A stretch of 64,000 nucleotides of DNA from contig SVFL01000001.1 of the NCBI GenBank assembly GCA_015056885.1, positions 80,822 through 144,821 on the forward strand, given 5' to 3'. The translations under genes and the position numbers were made by a program. The DNA is from Lachnospiraceae bacterium (GTDB lineage Bacteria > Bacillota > Clostridia > Lachnospirales > Lachnospiraceae). This document shows, piece by piece, positions 1-9,417 of this stretch (position 1 is its first letter; every line of letters starts with the position of its first letter). The notes beneath the pieces were generated by a model that was given only the letters and a program-made list of their open reading frames with translations, searched no databases and had not been told where the DNA came from.

Positions 1-11
1 TGCATAGGTAT

Positions 12-2219
12 ATGAAAAAGAAGGCGAAGAATTTGAAGAACGGTAATAAGAGTAAACAGTTTAAGGTGAATAAAATAGTTCGGTTGTGTTCAGGTCTGTT
101 GGTGATGACAGTTATGTCATGTGCACTTTGGCAAGGCGGAATATTTTCTCAGGCTGCACCTGCGGAAGTGTCTTTACAACCCGGAAATGCAGCGAGAACA
201 GCATCGGTTGCTCAGGTGACGGATAAGGAGCTGGCTGAACTTGCCGCTGAGCGAGATATGATGGCGTTAATCTATCTGTGCAAGGAGTATGAGGTGAAGG
301 CAAATCCGGAAGAGAATGCTTCTGCTGTTGCGGTTGTGAGCAGTGGACAGACCGTATTTATTCTGGATGCTTTGTATAATCAAACAGAAGGAAAATTATG
401 GATTCAGGTGTCCTTTGATAAGGGGGAAGGCAGTTGTACCGGTTATGTGGAGCGAAGCTATTTGGCATGCTCGGACGAGCGCTTTTTGCAGTGGGAGACA
501 GAGTTTGCCCGTAGTAATCATTTGCAGAGTACGACAGATGTTTCATTGTTGGCAGAAAGTGACAATGGTGTCAGCGCAGATATTGCACAATTTCCTGAGA
601 GTTATCACACGGGTCTTTCTGCACTAAAAAAGGCTCATCCACAGTGGGTGTTTGTGCCTATGGAGACAGGTCTTGACTGGAATACTGTGATCACAGAGGA
701 ACTTAAGGGCGGCCGTAGCCTGGTGTATAAGAGCTTTCCTAATTATACCAAGGAGGGTGCTTACGATGACGGCAACTGGTTCTATGCCTCCAGAGAGATT
801 CTGGAGTATTATATGGACCCTCGAAATGCTATGACGGACAACCGGATTTTTCAGTTCGAGCTATTGACTTATAATGAGACCTATCACACTGAGGCGGCGG
901 TGGAGTCGTTTTTAAGCAATACCTTTATGAAGAGTGACACCAATGCTCCCGGAACGGTGATGACATACGCTCATATTTTCTGGGCAATTGGCGCGGAGGA
1001 AGGCAGAGAGGTCAGTCCCTTCCATCTTGCCTCCCGTGTGTATCAGGAGCAGGGCCAGGGCACTTCACCTTTGATTTCGGGAACTTATCCGGGATATGAG
1101 GGATATTATAATCATTTTAATGTGGGAGCCAGTGGCAAGACAACGGAAGAGGTAATTGTAAACGGATTAAAATATGCCAAGGAGAAGAATTGGTATAATG
1201 CGTATTTCTCGATTTTAGGCGGTGCGGATACCATTGCAGCCAATTACATCAAGAAGGGACAGGATACCCTTTATTTACAGAAATACAATGTGAATCCGAA
1301 TGCCAGTAATGCTCTTTATACCCATCAGTATATGCAGAATATTTCTGCACCCACCACGGAGGCTTCCAGCATTAAGAAGCTCTATGAGTCGGCAAAATCA
1401 TTGGAGAATTCTTTTGTATTTAAGATTCCGGTATACAAGAATATGCCTGAAACAGCATGTCCATATCCGGAAAACTCTACGAACGTGATACTGCAGGTTC
1501 CCTCAGGATATGATTCTACCGTGTGGGTGGGCGGCATTCCTTACGAGGCCGAGAATCGTAACAGTCGTCAGATTGTAAAAGCTATCGATGATAAGGCAAC
1601 AGATGCTGTAGTGTACAGTTATAATAGTGAGGGTATTCCTACGGGCATGTATGTGTGGACGTTGAATTATGAGAACAGTGCTTATACTGTGACAGCACAG
1701 CCGGATTTGAGGGATTTGCTTTCCTATCATGGCTTTTCTATTCGAATTTCGGGAGATCCGGGAATCCGGTTAAAAACGGGTATTTCCAAAGACTTGAAGA
1801 ATACCTTGATTAACAGCGGTGTGAATGGTTATAAGCTAAAAGAGTATGGAACCCTTGTAACGGATAAGACAGATTTGACAGCCAATCCATTGGTAAAAGG
1901 CGGGGAGGGCGTTATGACAGGTGTGTCATACGGAACGGACTCTTCCGGCAACAAGTTGGATATGGTGTTTGAAACAGTGGATGGAAGACAAAGGTTTACT
2001 TCTGTTTTGGTAGGACTTCCAATTACCGCATACAAGACAGAATATTCCTTCCGCGGTTATGTGGTATTGGAAAAATCCGGAAAAGAAACAGTGATTTATG
2101 GTCCTGTACGAGCTCGAAGTATGACAGGGCTTGCCAAGCAGGTGCTTGACAGCGGAGCCTATGAAAACGGTTCGGCGGAAGATTCGTTTTTGAGAAAACT
2201 TTTGGAGGATGCGCAGTAG
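12..2219 (+). CDS. Secreted SH3-domain N-acetylglucosaminidase-like protein
   Basis: 735 aa. The N-terminus is basic (KKKAKNLKNG) followed by a hydrophobic segment at about residues 27-50, a signal peptide or anchor, so the protein is exported. Residues 80-150 resemble a bacterial SH3 cell-wall-binding domain. Residues 195-450 resemble the mannosyl-glycoprotein endo-beta-N-acetylglucosaminidase (GH73-like) fold of Firmicute autolysins, with ASREILEYYMDPRN, the FHLASRVYQEQGQG stretch and YYNHFNVGA. The family hydrolyses peptidoglycan GlcNAc linkages. The last 200 residues form a separate domain I do not recognise. The ATG lies only 11 bases from the window edge, so upstream signals cannot be judged. 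The gene abuts the next one (taGTG, one-base overlap), which implies co-transcription with a polymer ligase. Confidence 0.8.
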   Translation: MKKKAKNLKNGNKSKQFKVNKIVRLCSGLLVMTVMSCALWQGGIFSQAAPAEVSLQPGNAARTASVAQVTDKELAELAAERDMMALIYLCKEYEVKANPEENASAVAVVSSGQTVFILDALYNQTEGKLWIQVSFDKGEGSCTGYVERSYLACSDERFLQWETEFARSNHLQSTTDVSLLAESDNGVSADIAQFPESYHTGLSALKKAHPQWVFVPMETGLDWNTVITEELKGGRSLVYKSFPNYTKEGAYDDGNWFYASREILEYYMDPRNAMTDNRIFQFELLTYNETYHTEAAVESFLSNTFMKSDTNAPGTVMTYAHIFWAIGAEEGREVSPFHLASRVYQEQGQGTSPLISGTYPGYEGYYNHFNVGASGKTTEEVIVNGLKYAKEKNWYNAYFSILGGADTIAANYIKKGQDTLYLQKYNVNPNASNALYTHQYMQNISAPTTEASSIKKLYESAKSLENSFVFKIPVYKNMPETACPYPENSTNVILQVPSGYDSTVWVGGIPYEAENRNSRQIVKAIDDKATDAVVYSYNSEGIPTGMYVWTLNYENSAYTVTAQPDLRDLLSYHGFSIRISGDPGIRLKTGISKDLKNTLINSGVNGYKLKEYGTLVTDKTDLTANPLVKGGEGVMTGVSYGTDSSGNKLDMVFETVDGRQRFTSVLVGLPITAYKTEYSFRGYVVLEKSGKETVIYGPVRARSMTGLAKQVLDSGAYENGSAEDSFLRKLLEDAQ

Positions 2220-3859
2220 TGGCGGCTGGTAAGAAAGCAAATAAAAAACAAGTAAAGACGGAGACGATACAGGAGTCCTTTGAATATTTGCTCCGTTGGT
2301 GCGTGGGCCTTTTGGTAACGGTTTATGGGGTGCTTATTTTAGGCGTATTGCCCTTCTATAACGAGGAGGGATTTACACATATCGGAACGGATAAATCCAC
2401 CTTTTTCAGGTCATGCACCGTATTTTTTGCCAGGATACTGATACCTGCATTTGTACTTTGGATAACTGCTGTTATAGCGGTGATGTACAGTAAGAAGCGA
2501 GCGGGAGAAAATTGGAAACCGAAGCTAAAGTTCAGTTTGGCAGACGGATTTGCAATTGCTTATGTATTTAGTGTGTGTGTGTCCTATCTGTGCACGGATT
2601 ATCGTGCAACGGCTCTCTGGGGTACAACGGGGTGGTTTATGGGATTGTTGCCGCATCTGACACTTGTGTCAATTTATTTCATGGTGTCACGCATGGCAGT
2701 TTTTTCCCAATATCTGATTTATCTGTGTATCCCGGTATCTGCAGTGACGTTCCTTTTGGGATATTTGAATCGGTTTGATGTCTGGCCGCTTTCCATGGAG
2801 AATTCAGGGTTGCCATTGTATATTTCTACAGTAGGAAATATCAACTGGTTTTGCGGTTATATTGTATCAACGATGTTTGTGGGTGTAGGGCTTCTGTGGC
2901 TGGATAATGGCGGTCGAAAATGGTATACAATATTATTGTCGGTATATATTTGTCTGGGCTTTGGGATGTTGGTTGTTCAGGGCAGTGACAGTGGACTGTT
3001 TGCATTTGCGGCAGTCATGCTTGCCATGTTTGTCCTTTCTGCAAAATCAAAAGAGAAAGCTTGTATGAAGCGTTTTTGGATGATTGTAGGATTGTTTGCT
3101 CTTGCCTGTCTGATAACGATGTGTGTGAGGATGTTGTTCCCGGAACAGATGAATTATACATCAGGTACGATTAATTTGCTGACTAAGTCCGCGGTTCCTG
3201 TGTTTATTGCAGTACTTGCGGCAGCAGGATGGTGGTATGCGGGGCATAAAACAGCGCCGAAGGTGTGGCCGGTGCTGGCACGTGTTGCTTGTGTGGGCGT
3301 TGCGGTTGTTATTGTCTCTTTGGTAGTTATGATTGGCGTGAATACTGTTAAGCCCGGAAGTCTGGGAGCCTTATCAGACAGGTCTGTATTTACCTTTAAT
3401 GATACCTGGGGCAGTAACCGAGGGGCTACCTGGCGCATAGGATTTGAGTGTTTTGCCGAGCAGGACGGGCTGCATAAGTTAGTGGGTGTGGGACCTGACT
3501 GCATGGCTGATTATCTCTATAAGGGCAGTAGTGAGGAGCTTTTGACAGATGTAAAGACTGCTTTTGAAAACAAGCGATTGACCAATGCCCACAATGAAAT
3601 TCTTACCCTTTTGGTAAATACGGGATTGTGTGGAGCACTCTCGTTTGCGGGACTTTTTATGGTGCTGTTAAAAATGCTTTTACAGGCCTTTGAGAAAAGC
3701 CCCCGTGCGGCAGCCTGCGGACTGTGCCTGTTGGGGTATATGGCTAATAATATCTGGAGTTTCCAGCAGTCTCTGAGCATTTCTACCATCTTTGTAATAA
3801 TGGGGTTGGGAGCGTGCTTTTTAAGGGAGGAAAGTGCTGTCAGAGGCAAGTCAAATTGA
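2219..3859 (+). CDS. O-antigen ligase/polymerase-like membrane protein (1)
   Basis: 546 aa, GTG start overlapping the previous TAG by one base, with GGAGG 9 bases upstream. About a dozen hydrophobic segments. Residues 395-490 carry the hallmark of the Wzy_C/WaaL O-antigen ligase family: a large extracytoplasmic loop (NRGATWRIGFECF, GVGPDCMADYL) followed by the NAHNEILTLLVNTG motif whose His is conserved in the family. Such proteins either polymerise lipid-linked repeat units or ligate the finished polymer to an acceptor outside the membrane. Here the acceptor could be peptidoglycan or a wall polymer. A second family member follows directly. Whether this one is ligase or polymerase cannot be decided from sequence. 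Confidence 0.82.
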   Translation: MAAGKKANKKQVKTETIQESFEYLLRWCVGLLVTVYGVLILGVLPFYNEEGFTHIGTDKSTFFRSCTVFFARILIPAFVLWITAVIAVMYSKKRAGENWKPKLKFSLADGFAIAYVFSVCVSYLCTDYRATALWGTTGWFMGLLPHLTLVSIYFMVSRMAVFSQYLIYLCIPVSAVTFLLGYLNRFDVWPLSMENSGLPLYISTVGNINWFCGYIVSTMFVGVGLLWLDNGGRKWYTILLSVYICLGFGMLVVQGSDSGLFAFAAVMLAMFVLSAKSKEKACMKRFWMIVGLFALACLITMCVRMLFPEQMNYTSGTINLLTKSAVPVFIAVLAAAGWWYAGHKTAPKVWPVLARVACVGVAVVIVSLVVMIGVNTVKPGSLGALSDRSVFTFNDTWGSNRGATWRIGFECFAEQDGLHKLVGVGPDCMADYLYKGSSEELLTDVKTAFENKRLTNAHNEILTLLVNTGLCGALSFAGLFMVLLKMLLQAFEKSPRAAACGLCLLGYMANNIWSFQQSLSISTIFVIMGLGACFLREESAVRGKSN

Positions 3860-3860
3860 T

Positions 3861-3889
3861 TTGCTATTTGTGCCTGAAAATGCTATACT
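3861..3889 (+). promoter_or_regulatory. Putative sigma-A promoter inside the ligase-ligase junction
   Basis: TTGCTA (3861-3866), 17-bp spacer, TATACT (3884-3889) preceded by an extended -10 TG (TGC). It lies just after the stop of the first ligase-like gene and 35 bases before the second, so the polysaccharide operon may have its own promoter. Confidence 0.6.
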
Positions 3890-3923
3890 TAAGATAACTA
3901 TATTCAAATTTGAGGAGACGTAT

Positions 3924-5624
3924 ATGTCCCATAAGCTTCACATAAATAAAAAGCGAATTATATACAGTCTGTGTTTTTTTATGTTCTGTCTGATTGATCA
4001 GCGGACTAAGACCGGAAGCGGTCTGGATGGATGGATTGAAACCTTCCGCAACTCGGCAGGCATCATGATGGCTGTGTTGATTCTGTCTCATTATCATTTG
4101 AATGATTTTATAAAGCAAAAGATTCCTTACCTGGTATGGAGTCTTATTTGCGTTATAGGGGGAGTCGCTTTTATCGGCTGGGGGCAGTCCTTTTTGTATT
4201 TTACGAATGGGAGAATATCGCTCATTTTGTCTGTGTTTTTGATGGGACTGGCCGTGATACGTACCTTTATTGCAGTGGTTCAGGAGAAGAAATTTCCACG
4301 TTTGAATCGAACCTTTGGCGTGCTTTGGCTGGTTATGATGGCGCTTATGGTCATATCCCGCAGTGAGTATTTATGGCCATTGGCTTATCTTGTAATGTTT
4401 GGTTGCTTTTACCTTACGGATTACAGTAAGGAGGAGCAGGAGAACTTGACTCAGGGAATGTTAAACGGGATTATTCTGGCGTTTTTCATGCTTCAGGGCT
4501 GGTGTTTTGTATTCAGGCCTTATGATGTGGTGCGTTATGTTGGGGTTTACAGTAATTGCAACATGAATGCGCTGTTTTATCTGATTGTGTTGGGTGCAGC
4601 GTTGGCGAAGATTCTGTATACTTATCGTCGGGATGGTAACCGTTGGTGGAAGGTATTTTACTTTCTGGGTACCGGTGTGGTGTTGGGATTTCTGTTTATG
4701 ACCATCAGCCGTACCGGATGGTTTGTGGCAGTGCTTATGGTTTTGGCCGCTCTTGTGGGTTTGTGGCGCATGGGTGTGGGCAAAAATATATTTGTGAGTG
4801 TTGTGCGAAACGGCTTGATTGTGGTTTTGTGTTTTGCATTGATGTTTCCGGTGGTGTTTGGAGCGGTGCGTTATCTGCCGCCCATGTTCCATCATCCCGT
4901 GTGGTTTTTTGGTGAATGGAATGAGGATAAGGTTCATTCCTGGGATAAATGGGATTCCGAGAAATTTATTAATATAGACAAGCTTATGAAGTCTGCTACA
5001 GGACGAGTAGCAGATGTGTTTGAATCTTTGCTGGGTGGCGAGGAAAATAAGCCTTCCGCAGAGGTTGTAGAGGGTGCGCCCCATCTTGAGGTAGAGGGTG
5101 TAAATATGGCTGAGAGTTCGGTGGATGACAGTGTCCGGGCAGAAGCTTCTGCAGGGACTGCTGCGGAGCCTACAGAGCTTCAACAGCAGTTGTACGATGA
5201 GGCATATAAAGCCGGATTTGCCCTTGATGTGGCGGACAGAAATAATCCGATAAAGGTCAGAACGGCAATTTACCGATTCTATGCCCATCTGCTTAATTGG
5301 ACAGGACATCCTGAGTCTGAGCAGGGATTTCAGATTTTCCCTACCAGAAGAATTGGACATGCCCATAATATTTATTTACAGTATGGCGTGGATTTTGGTA
5401 TTCCGGTACTGGTATTGTTTGTGGTTTTGGTTGGCTGGTCGTTGGCTGGCCTTTGGAAGCGTCTTTTTGCAGGGCGCACAGATACCTTTGCGGGAGAGGT
5501 GCTTATCCTGATGGTTCCGGCATTGTTTGGTCTGTTGGAGTATTGCTGGGGCTCCGGCAGCGCAGCTGTTATTTTACTTTTTGTTGTATGGAGAAGGATG
5601 ATTTGCAATGAAAGAGAAAACTAG
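3924..5624 (+). CDS. O-antigen ligase/polymerase-like membrane protein (2)
   Basis: 566 aa from ATG 3924, chosen because GAGGAG lies 7 bases upstream. The frame is open further upstream to 3834, but that part has no ribosome site and overlaps the preceding gene. About a dozen membrane segments. Residues 320-480 form an unusually long hydrophilic loop containing a low-complexity acidic/alanine-rich stretch (about 370-425), followed by RRIGHAHNIYLQYGVDFG, the conserved His-bearing motif of the Wzy/WaaL family. It is the best candidate for the repeat-unit polymerase (Wzy) of the operon that follows. The 17-base overlap with the next gene supports one transcript. Confidence 0.8.
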   Translation: MSHKLHINKKRIIYSLCFFMFCLIDQRTKTGSGLDGWIETFRNSAGIMMAVLILSHYHLNDFIKQKIPYLVWSLICVIGGVAFIGWGQSFLYFTNGRISLILSVFLMGLAVIRTFIAVVQEKKFPRLNRTFGVLWLVMMALMVISRSEYLWPLAYLVMFGCFYLTDYSKEEQENLTQGMLNGIILAFFMLQGWCFVFRPYDVVRYVGVYSNCNMNALFYLIVLGAALAKILYTYRRDGNRWWKVFYFLGTGVVLGFLFMTISRTGWFVAVLMVLAALVGLWRMGVGKNIFVSVVRNGLIVVLCFALMFPVVFGAVRYLPPMFHHPVWFFGEWNEDKVHSWDKWDSEKFINIDKLMKSATGRVADVFESLLGGEENKPSAEVVEGAPHLEVEGVNMAESSVDDSVRAEASAGTAAEPTELQQQLYDEAYKAGFALDVADRNNPIKVRTAIYRFYAHLLNWTGHPESEQGFQIFPTRRIGHAHNIYLQYGVDFGIPVLVLFVVLVGWSLAGLWKRLFAGRTDTFAGEVLILMVPALFGLLEYCWGSGSAAVILLFVVWRRMICNEREN

Positions 5625-7473
5625 GTTTTTAAAGAGTTCTTTCAATCGCACATTGGCATTGGTTCTTATGGATATCATGGCTATTATGATATCTTCCTTT
5701 TCGTCCCTCTATATTCGTTATGAGTTTAGCTTCAGTGCCATAAGAGATGATTTTATGCTCAATTTTGAGCGCCTCTTACCCATAAATGTCGTAGTGGGAT
5801 TATTGATGTTTGTAGTGTTTAAGCTTTATCGAAGCGTATGGCGCTATGCTTCTGCAACGGAGCTTATTAATATTGTGTTTGCCACAACGGGTTCAGCGGT
5901 GGTGCAGGTTATCGTCTGTATGGTAACAGGTTTTACCATGCCTCGCAGCTACTATTTTATCTATTGGCTTTTACTCTTTGGCTTGGTGACTTGTATTCGT
6001 TTCAGTTATCGTATTATCAGAATGTTCCGCTCCAAGTATCGGGAGAAAGTTCATGGTCCTAAGACAGTGTCAGTCATGTTGATTGGCGCAGGGGCGGCGG
6101 CCAATGCTATTTTGAAGGAAAATGAGGTCAGCCAGTACCTGAATATGCAAATCAAGTGTATTATCGATGACCAGCCCGGGTGTCACGGCAAAATTATGCG
6201 TGGTGTGCCTATTGTGGGCGGCAGAGATAAGATTGTGGAGGCAGCAGAGCAGTACGGTATCGATGAGATTATTTTTGCGATTCCGTCCGCTAATACCAAG
6301 ACCAGAAAAGAGATTCTGGACATCTGTAAAGAAACCGGTTGTAAGCTTTTGGCACTTCCCGGTGTGTATCAGCTGATTAACGGTGACGTGTCTGTTTCCG
6401 AACTTAAGGAAGTTGAGATTGAAGACTTATTGGGCAGAGAGCCCATTCAGATAAATAATGCAGAGGTATTGGATTACGTGCAGGGCAAGACGGTTCTGGT
6501 TACCGGTGGCGGCGGTTCTATCGGAAGTGAGTTGTGCAGACAGATTGCTGCCCACAGTCCCAAGCAGTTGGTAATTGTAGATATTTATGAGAATAATGCC
6601 TATGAGATTCAACAGGAACTTTTGCAGAAGTATCCGGAGCTGAATTTGGAGGTTTTGATTGCTTCCGTGCGCAATACCAAACGTATTAATCATATTTTTG
6701 AGACGTACAGACCGAACATTGTGTATCATGCAGCTGCACATAAGCATGTACCCCTCATGGAGACAAGTCCCAATGAGGCGGTAAAAAATAATGTGTTTGG
6801 CACTTACAAGACTGCACAGGCAGCAGACCGCTACGGAGTGGAGAAGTTCGTATTGATTTCCACGGATAAGGCAGTGAATCCTACCAATGTCATGGGAGCT
6901 TCCAAGCGTATCTGTGAGATGGTGATTCAAATGATGAATCAAAAGTCCAAGACCAATTTTGTAGCAGTGCGCTTCGGTAATGTGTTGGGAAGTAACGGTA
7001 GTGTTATTCCTCTCTTTAAGAAGCAGATTGCAGCAGGGGGCCCGGTGACGGTGACGCATCCGGATATTATCCGATATTTTATGACCATACCGGAGGCTGT
7101 GTCTTTGGTGCTTCAGGCAGGTGTTTACGCCAAGGGCGGAGAGATTTTTGTGCTGGATATGGGTGAGCCCATGAAGATTGTGGATCTGGCTCGTAATCTG
7201 ATTAAGCTATCCGGCTACAGAGTGGATGAGGATATTGAGATTGTGTTTACAGGACTTCGTCCCGGGGAGAAAATGTATGAGGAGCTTCTTATGGACGAGG
7301 AAGGTCTGCGCCAGACGGCCAATAAGCGTATTTTTATCGGCAGACAGATTGAATTTGACGTGGAAGCCTTTGAGAAGCAGTTGGAGCAGTTAGGTGAGGA
7401 AGCCAAGCAGGAGGCGGCAGATATTCGTCCCCTGATAAAAGAGATTGTGTCAACTTATCAGTATAATGGTTAG
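5608..7473 (+). CDS. pglF: Membrane UDP-N-acetylhexosamine 4,6-dehydratase (PglF/CapD/WbpM type)
   Basis: 621 aa. Four hydrophobic segments in the first 140 residues, then two Rossmann folds: LIGAGAAANAIL at about 155 and VTGGGGSIGSELC at about 298. The usual catalytic Tyr of short-chain dehydratases is replaced by Met (M429) in NVMGASKR, with Lys at 433, as in the WbpM/PglF subfamily. It should convert UDP-GlcNAc to the 4-keto-6-deoxy sugar on the cytoplasmic face. It precedes a PglE-type aminotransferase and a PglC-type transferase, the order of a bacillosamine-like initiating module. Overlaps the upstream polymerase gene by 17 bases. The gene symbol is by family analogy. Confidence 0.88.
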   Translation: MKEKTRFLKSSFNRTLALVLMDIMAIMISSFSSLYIRYEFSFSAIRDDFMLNFERLLPINVVVGLLMFVVFKLYRSVWRYASATELINIVFATTGSAVVQVIVCMVTGFTMPRSYYFIYWLLLFGLVTCIRFSYRIIRMFRSKYREKVHGPKTVSVMLIGAGAAANAILKENEVSQYLNMQIKCIIDDQPGCHGKIMRGVPIVGGRDKIVEAAEQYGIDEIIFAIPSANTKTRKEILDICKETGCKLLALPGVYQLINGDVSVSELKEVEIEDLLGREPIQINNAEVLDYVQGKTVLVTGGGGSIGSELCRQIAAHSPKQLVIVDIYENNAYEIQQELLQKYPELNLEVLIASVRNTKRINHIFETYRPNIVYHAAAHKHVPLMETSPNEAVKNNVFGTYKTAQAADRYGVEKFVLISTDKAVNPTNVMGASKRICEMVIQMMNQKSKTNFVAVRFGNVLGSNGSVIPLFKKQIAAGGPVTVTHPDIIRYFMTIPEAVSLVLQAGVYAKGGEIFVLDMGEPMKIVDLARNLIKLSGYRVDEDIEIVFTGLRPGEKMYEELLMDEEGLRQTANKRIFIGRQIEFDVEAFEKQLEQLGEEAKQEAADIRPLIKEIVSTYQYNG

Positions 7474-7507
7474 TTTGTAGATTCCTGAACGGAAAGGAAG
7501 TGGAGAT

Positions 7508-8719
7508 ATGTTTGCAAATTATACAGGTGAAGAATTTACTCCTTTTGAGTCAAAGGTTTGGTTGTCATCTCCCACCATGCACGGACCGGAACTGGAGTAC
7601 ATCAAGGAGGCCTATGAGACCAATTGGATGTCCACGGTAGGGGCCAACATTAATGAGGTGGAGCGTGTGACCTGTGAGAAGGTGGGCTGTAAATATGCGG
7701 TAGCTCTTTCTGCAGGAACGACAGCTCTTCATATGGCAGTAAAGCTGGCCGGTGTGAAGCCGGGAGATAAGGTTTTTTGTTCTGACATGACCTTTGCTGC
7801 AACGGTAAATCCGGTGGTGTATGAGGGCGGTGTTCCGGTATTTATTGACACGGAATATGATACCTGGAATATGGACCCCGAGGCTTTAGAAAAGGCCTTT
7901 GAATTGTATCCGGAGGTTCAGGTTGTGGTGATGGCTCATCTCTATGGTGTGCCTGCCAAAATAGATGCACTTCGAGAGATTTGCGATAGACACAATGCAG
8001 TGCTGATTGAGGATGCGGCGGAGTCTTTGGGAGCCACCTATAAAGGTGTACAGACCGGAACCTTCGGCACTTATAACTGCATCTCTTTTAACGGTAATAA
8101 GATTATCACCGGTTCCTCCGGCGGTATGCTGTTGACTGACGATGAGGAGGCTGCTAAAAAGGTGCGCAAATGGTCTACGCAGTCCAGAGAAAATGCCCCC
8201 TGGTATCAGCATGAGGAATTGGGCTACAATTATCGCATGAGTAATGTGATTGCCGGTGTTGTCAGAGGGCAATATGAATATTTAGAAGAGCACATTCGCC
8301 GGAAAAAAGAGATTTATAACAGATATAAGGAAGGCTTCAAAGATTTGCCTGTGAGCATGAATCCCTATGATGCAGCAAGTAGTGAGCCGAATTTCTGGCT
8401 GAGTTGTCTGTTGATTGATGAGGAGGGTATGTGTGAGCAGGTGCGAGGGGAACAGGAAGTTCATTATACGCCTGAAACCGGGAAGAGTTGTCCTACAGAG
8501 ATTCTTGAGATGTTGGAACAGTATAATGCAGAGGGGCGTCCTATTTGGAAGCCTATGCATATGCAGCCGATTTTCAGCAAGAATGATTTTGTGTCCGTAG
8601 ATGGCGCGGATGTGGGAGCGGACATTTTCCGGAGAGGATTGTGTCTTCCCAGTGATAATAAGATGACAGAAGAACAGCAGGATATCATAATTCAGATTGT
8701 TAGGAGCTGCTTTGCGTAA
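7508..8719 (+). CDS. pglE: DegT/DnrJ/EryC1/StrS aminotransferase (PglE-like)
   Basis: 403 aa. A PLP-dependent sugar aminotransferase: SAGTTALHMAVKLAG near residue 75, IEDAAESLGA near 165 and the Schiff-base lysine K198 in SFNGNKIITGSSGG. It would aminate the 4-keto sugar made by the preceding dehydratase to give UDP-4-amino-4,6-dideoxy-GlcNAc. The ATG follows a GGAAAGGAAGTGGAG ribosome site. A one-base overlap (TAATG) with the PglC-like gene places amination directly before lipid loading. Confidence 0.88.
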   Translation: MFANYTGEEFTPFESKVWLSSPTMHGPELEYIKEAYETNWMSTVGANINEVERVTCEKVGCKYAVALSAGTTALHMAVKLAGVKPGDKVFCSDMTFAATVNPVVYEGGVPVFIDTEYDTWNMDPEALEKAFELYPEVQVVVMAHLYGVPAKIDALREICDRHNAVLIEDAAESLGATYKGVQTGTFGTYNCISFNGNKIITGSSGGMLLTDDEEAAKKVRKWSTQSRENAPWYQHEELGYNYRMSNVIAGVVRGQYEYLEEHIRRKKEIYNRYKEGFKDLPVSMNPYDAASSEPNFWLSCLLIDEEGMCEQVRGEQEVHYTPETGKSCPTEILEMLEQYNAEGRPIWKPMHMQPIFSKNDFVSVDGADVGADIFRRGLCLPSDNKMTEEQQDIIIQIVRSCFA

Positions 8720-9417
8720 TGTATGCAAAATTTTGGAAGAGACTAATTGATTTTACATTGTCTATACTGGGGCTTGTGATATTGTCACCGATTCTTCTTT
8801 TATTGGTGATTATAGGGGCTGTCAAGATGAAGGGGAATCCCTTTTTTGTACAGCTCAGACCCGGACTGGTTGATCCCAAGACTGGTCAGGAGCGTATTTT
8901 TAAACTGATTAAGCTGCGCACCATGACCAATGAGAAGGATAAGGACGGCAAGCTTTTGCCGGATGAGAAGAGACTTACTGCCTATGGGCGGTTTCTGCGC
9001 AGTACCTCAGCGGATGAACTTTTTGAACTGGTGAATATCATCAAGGGTGATATGAGTATTGTTGGCCCCCGTCCCCAGCTGGTGCGGGATATGGTGTTTA
9101 TGAGTGAGGAACAGAGGAAGCGTCACAGTGTCCGGCCGGGACTTACCGGTCTTGCCCAGTGTAATGGACGTAACAATATGACCTGGGAGCAGAAGTTTGA
9201 ATATGATTTGCAGTATATTTCTAAGATTACGTTTCTTGGAGATTTGAAAATCATGTTTCAGACAGTATATAAGGTGTTTAAGAGAGACGGTATCAATGAA
9301 GAGGGAATGGATACCGCCATGGATTTTGGTGACTATCTTTTGAAAAAGGGTGCTATCGGGCAGGATTATTATGATGCGAAGCAACAGGAAGCAAAGGAAC
9401 TGGTGAAACATTTATGA
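8719..9417 (+). CDS. pglC: Initiating phosphoglycosyl transferase (PglC/WcaJ-type)
   Basis: 232 aa, the usual size of a small monotopic phosphoglycosyl transferase. One re-entrant hydrophobic N-terminal helix (residues 12-34), the KLRTMTNE segment and the catalytic Asp-Glu pair D99-E100 in SADELFELVN, followed by the GDMSIVGPRPQL signature. It transfers a sugar-1-phosphate from UDP-sugar to undecaprenyl phosphate on the inner leaflet and so starts the repeat unit. Neighbours suggest that the sugar is an amino-dideoxyhexose. The C-terminal 40 residues are charged and longer than in minimal PglC. Confidence 0.92.
   Translation: MYAKFWKRLIDFTLSILGLVILSPILLLLVIIGAVKMKGNPFFVQLRPGLVDPKTGQERIFKLIKLRTMTNEKDKDGKLLPDEKRLTAYGRFLRSTSADELFELVNIIKGDMSIVGPRPQLVRDMVFMSEEQRKRHSVRPGLTGLAQCNGRNNMTWEQKFEYDLQYISKITFLGDLKIMFQTVYKVFKRDGINEEGMDTAMDFGDYLLKKGAIGQDYYDAKQQEAKELVKHL

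Noticed and set aside
4461..5366. 301-codon minus-strand frame over the second ligase-like gene
   Set aside because: Shadow of a membrane protein gene; the complement of hydrophobic codons gives a Lys/His/Gln-rich sequence with no homology recognised.
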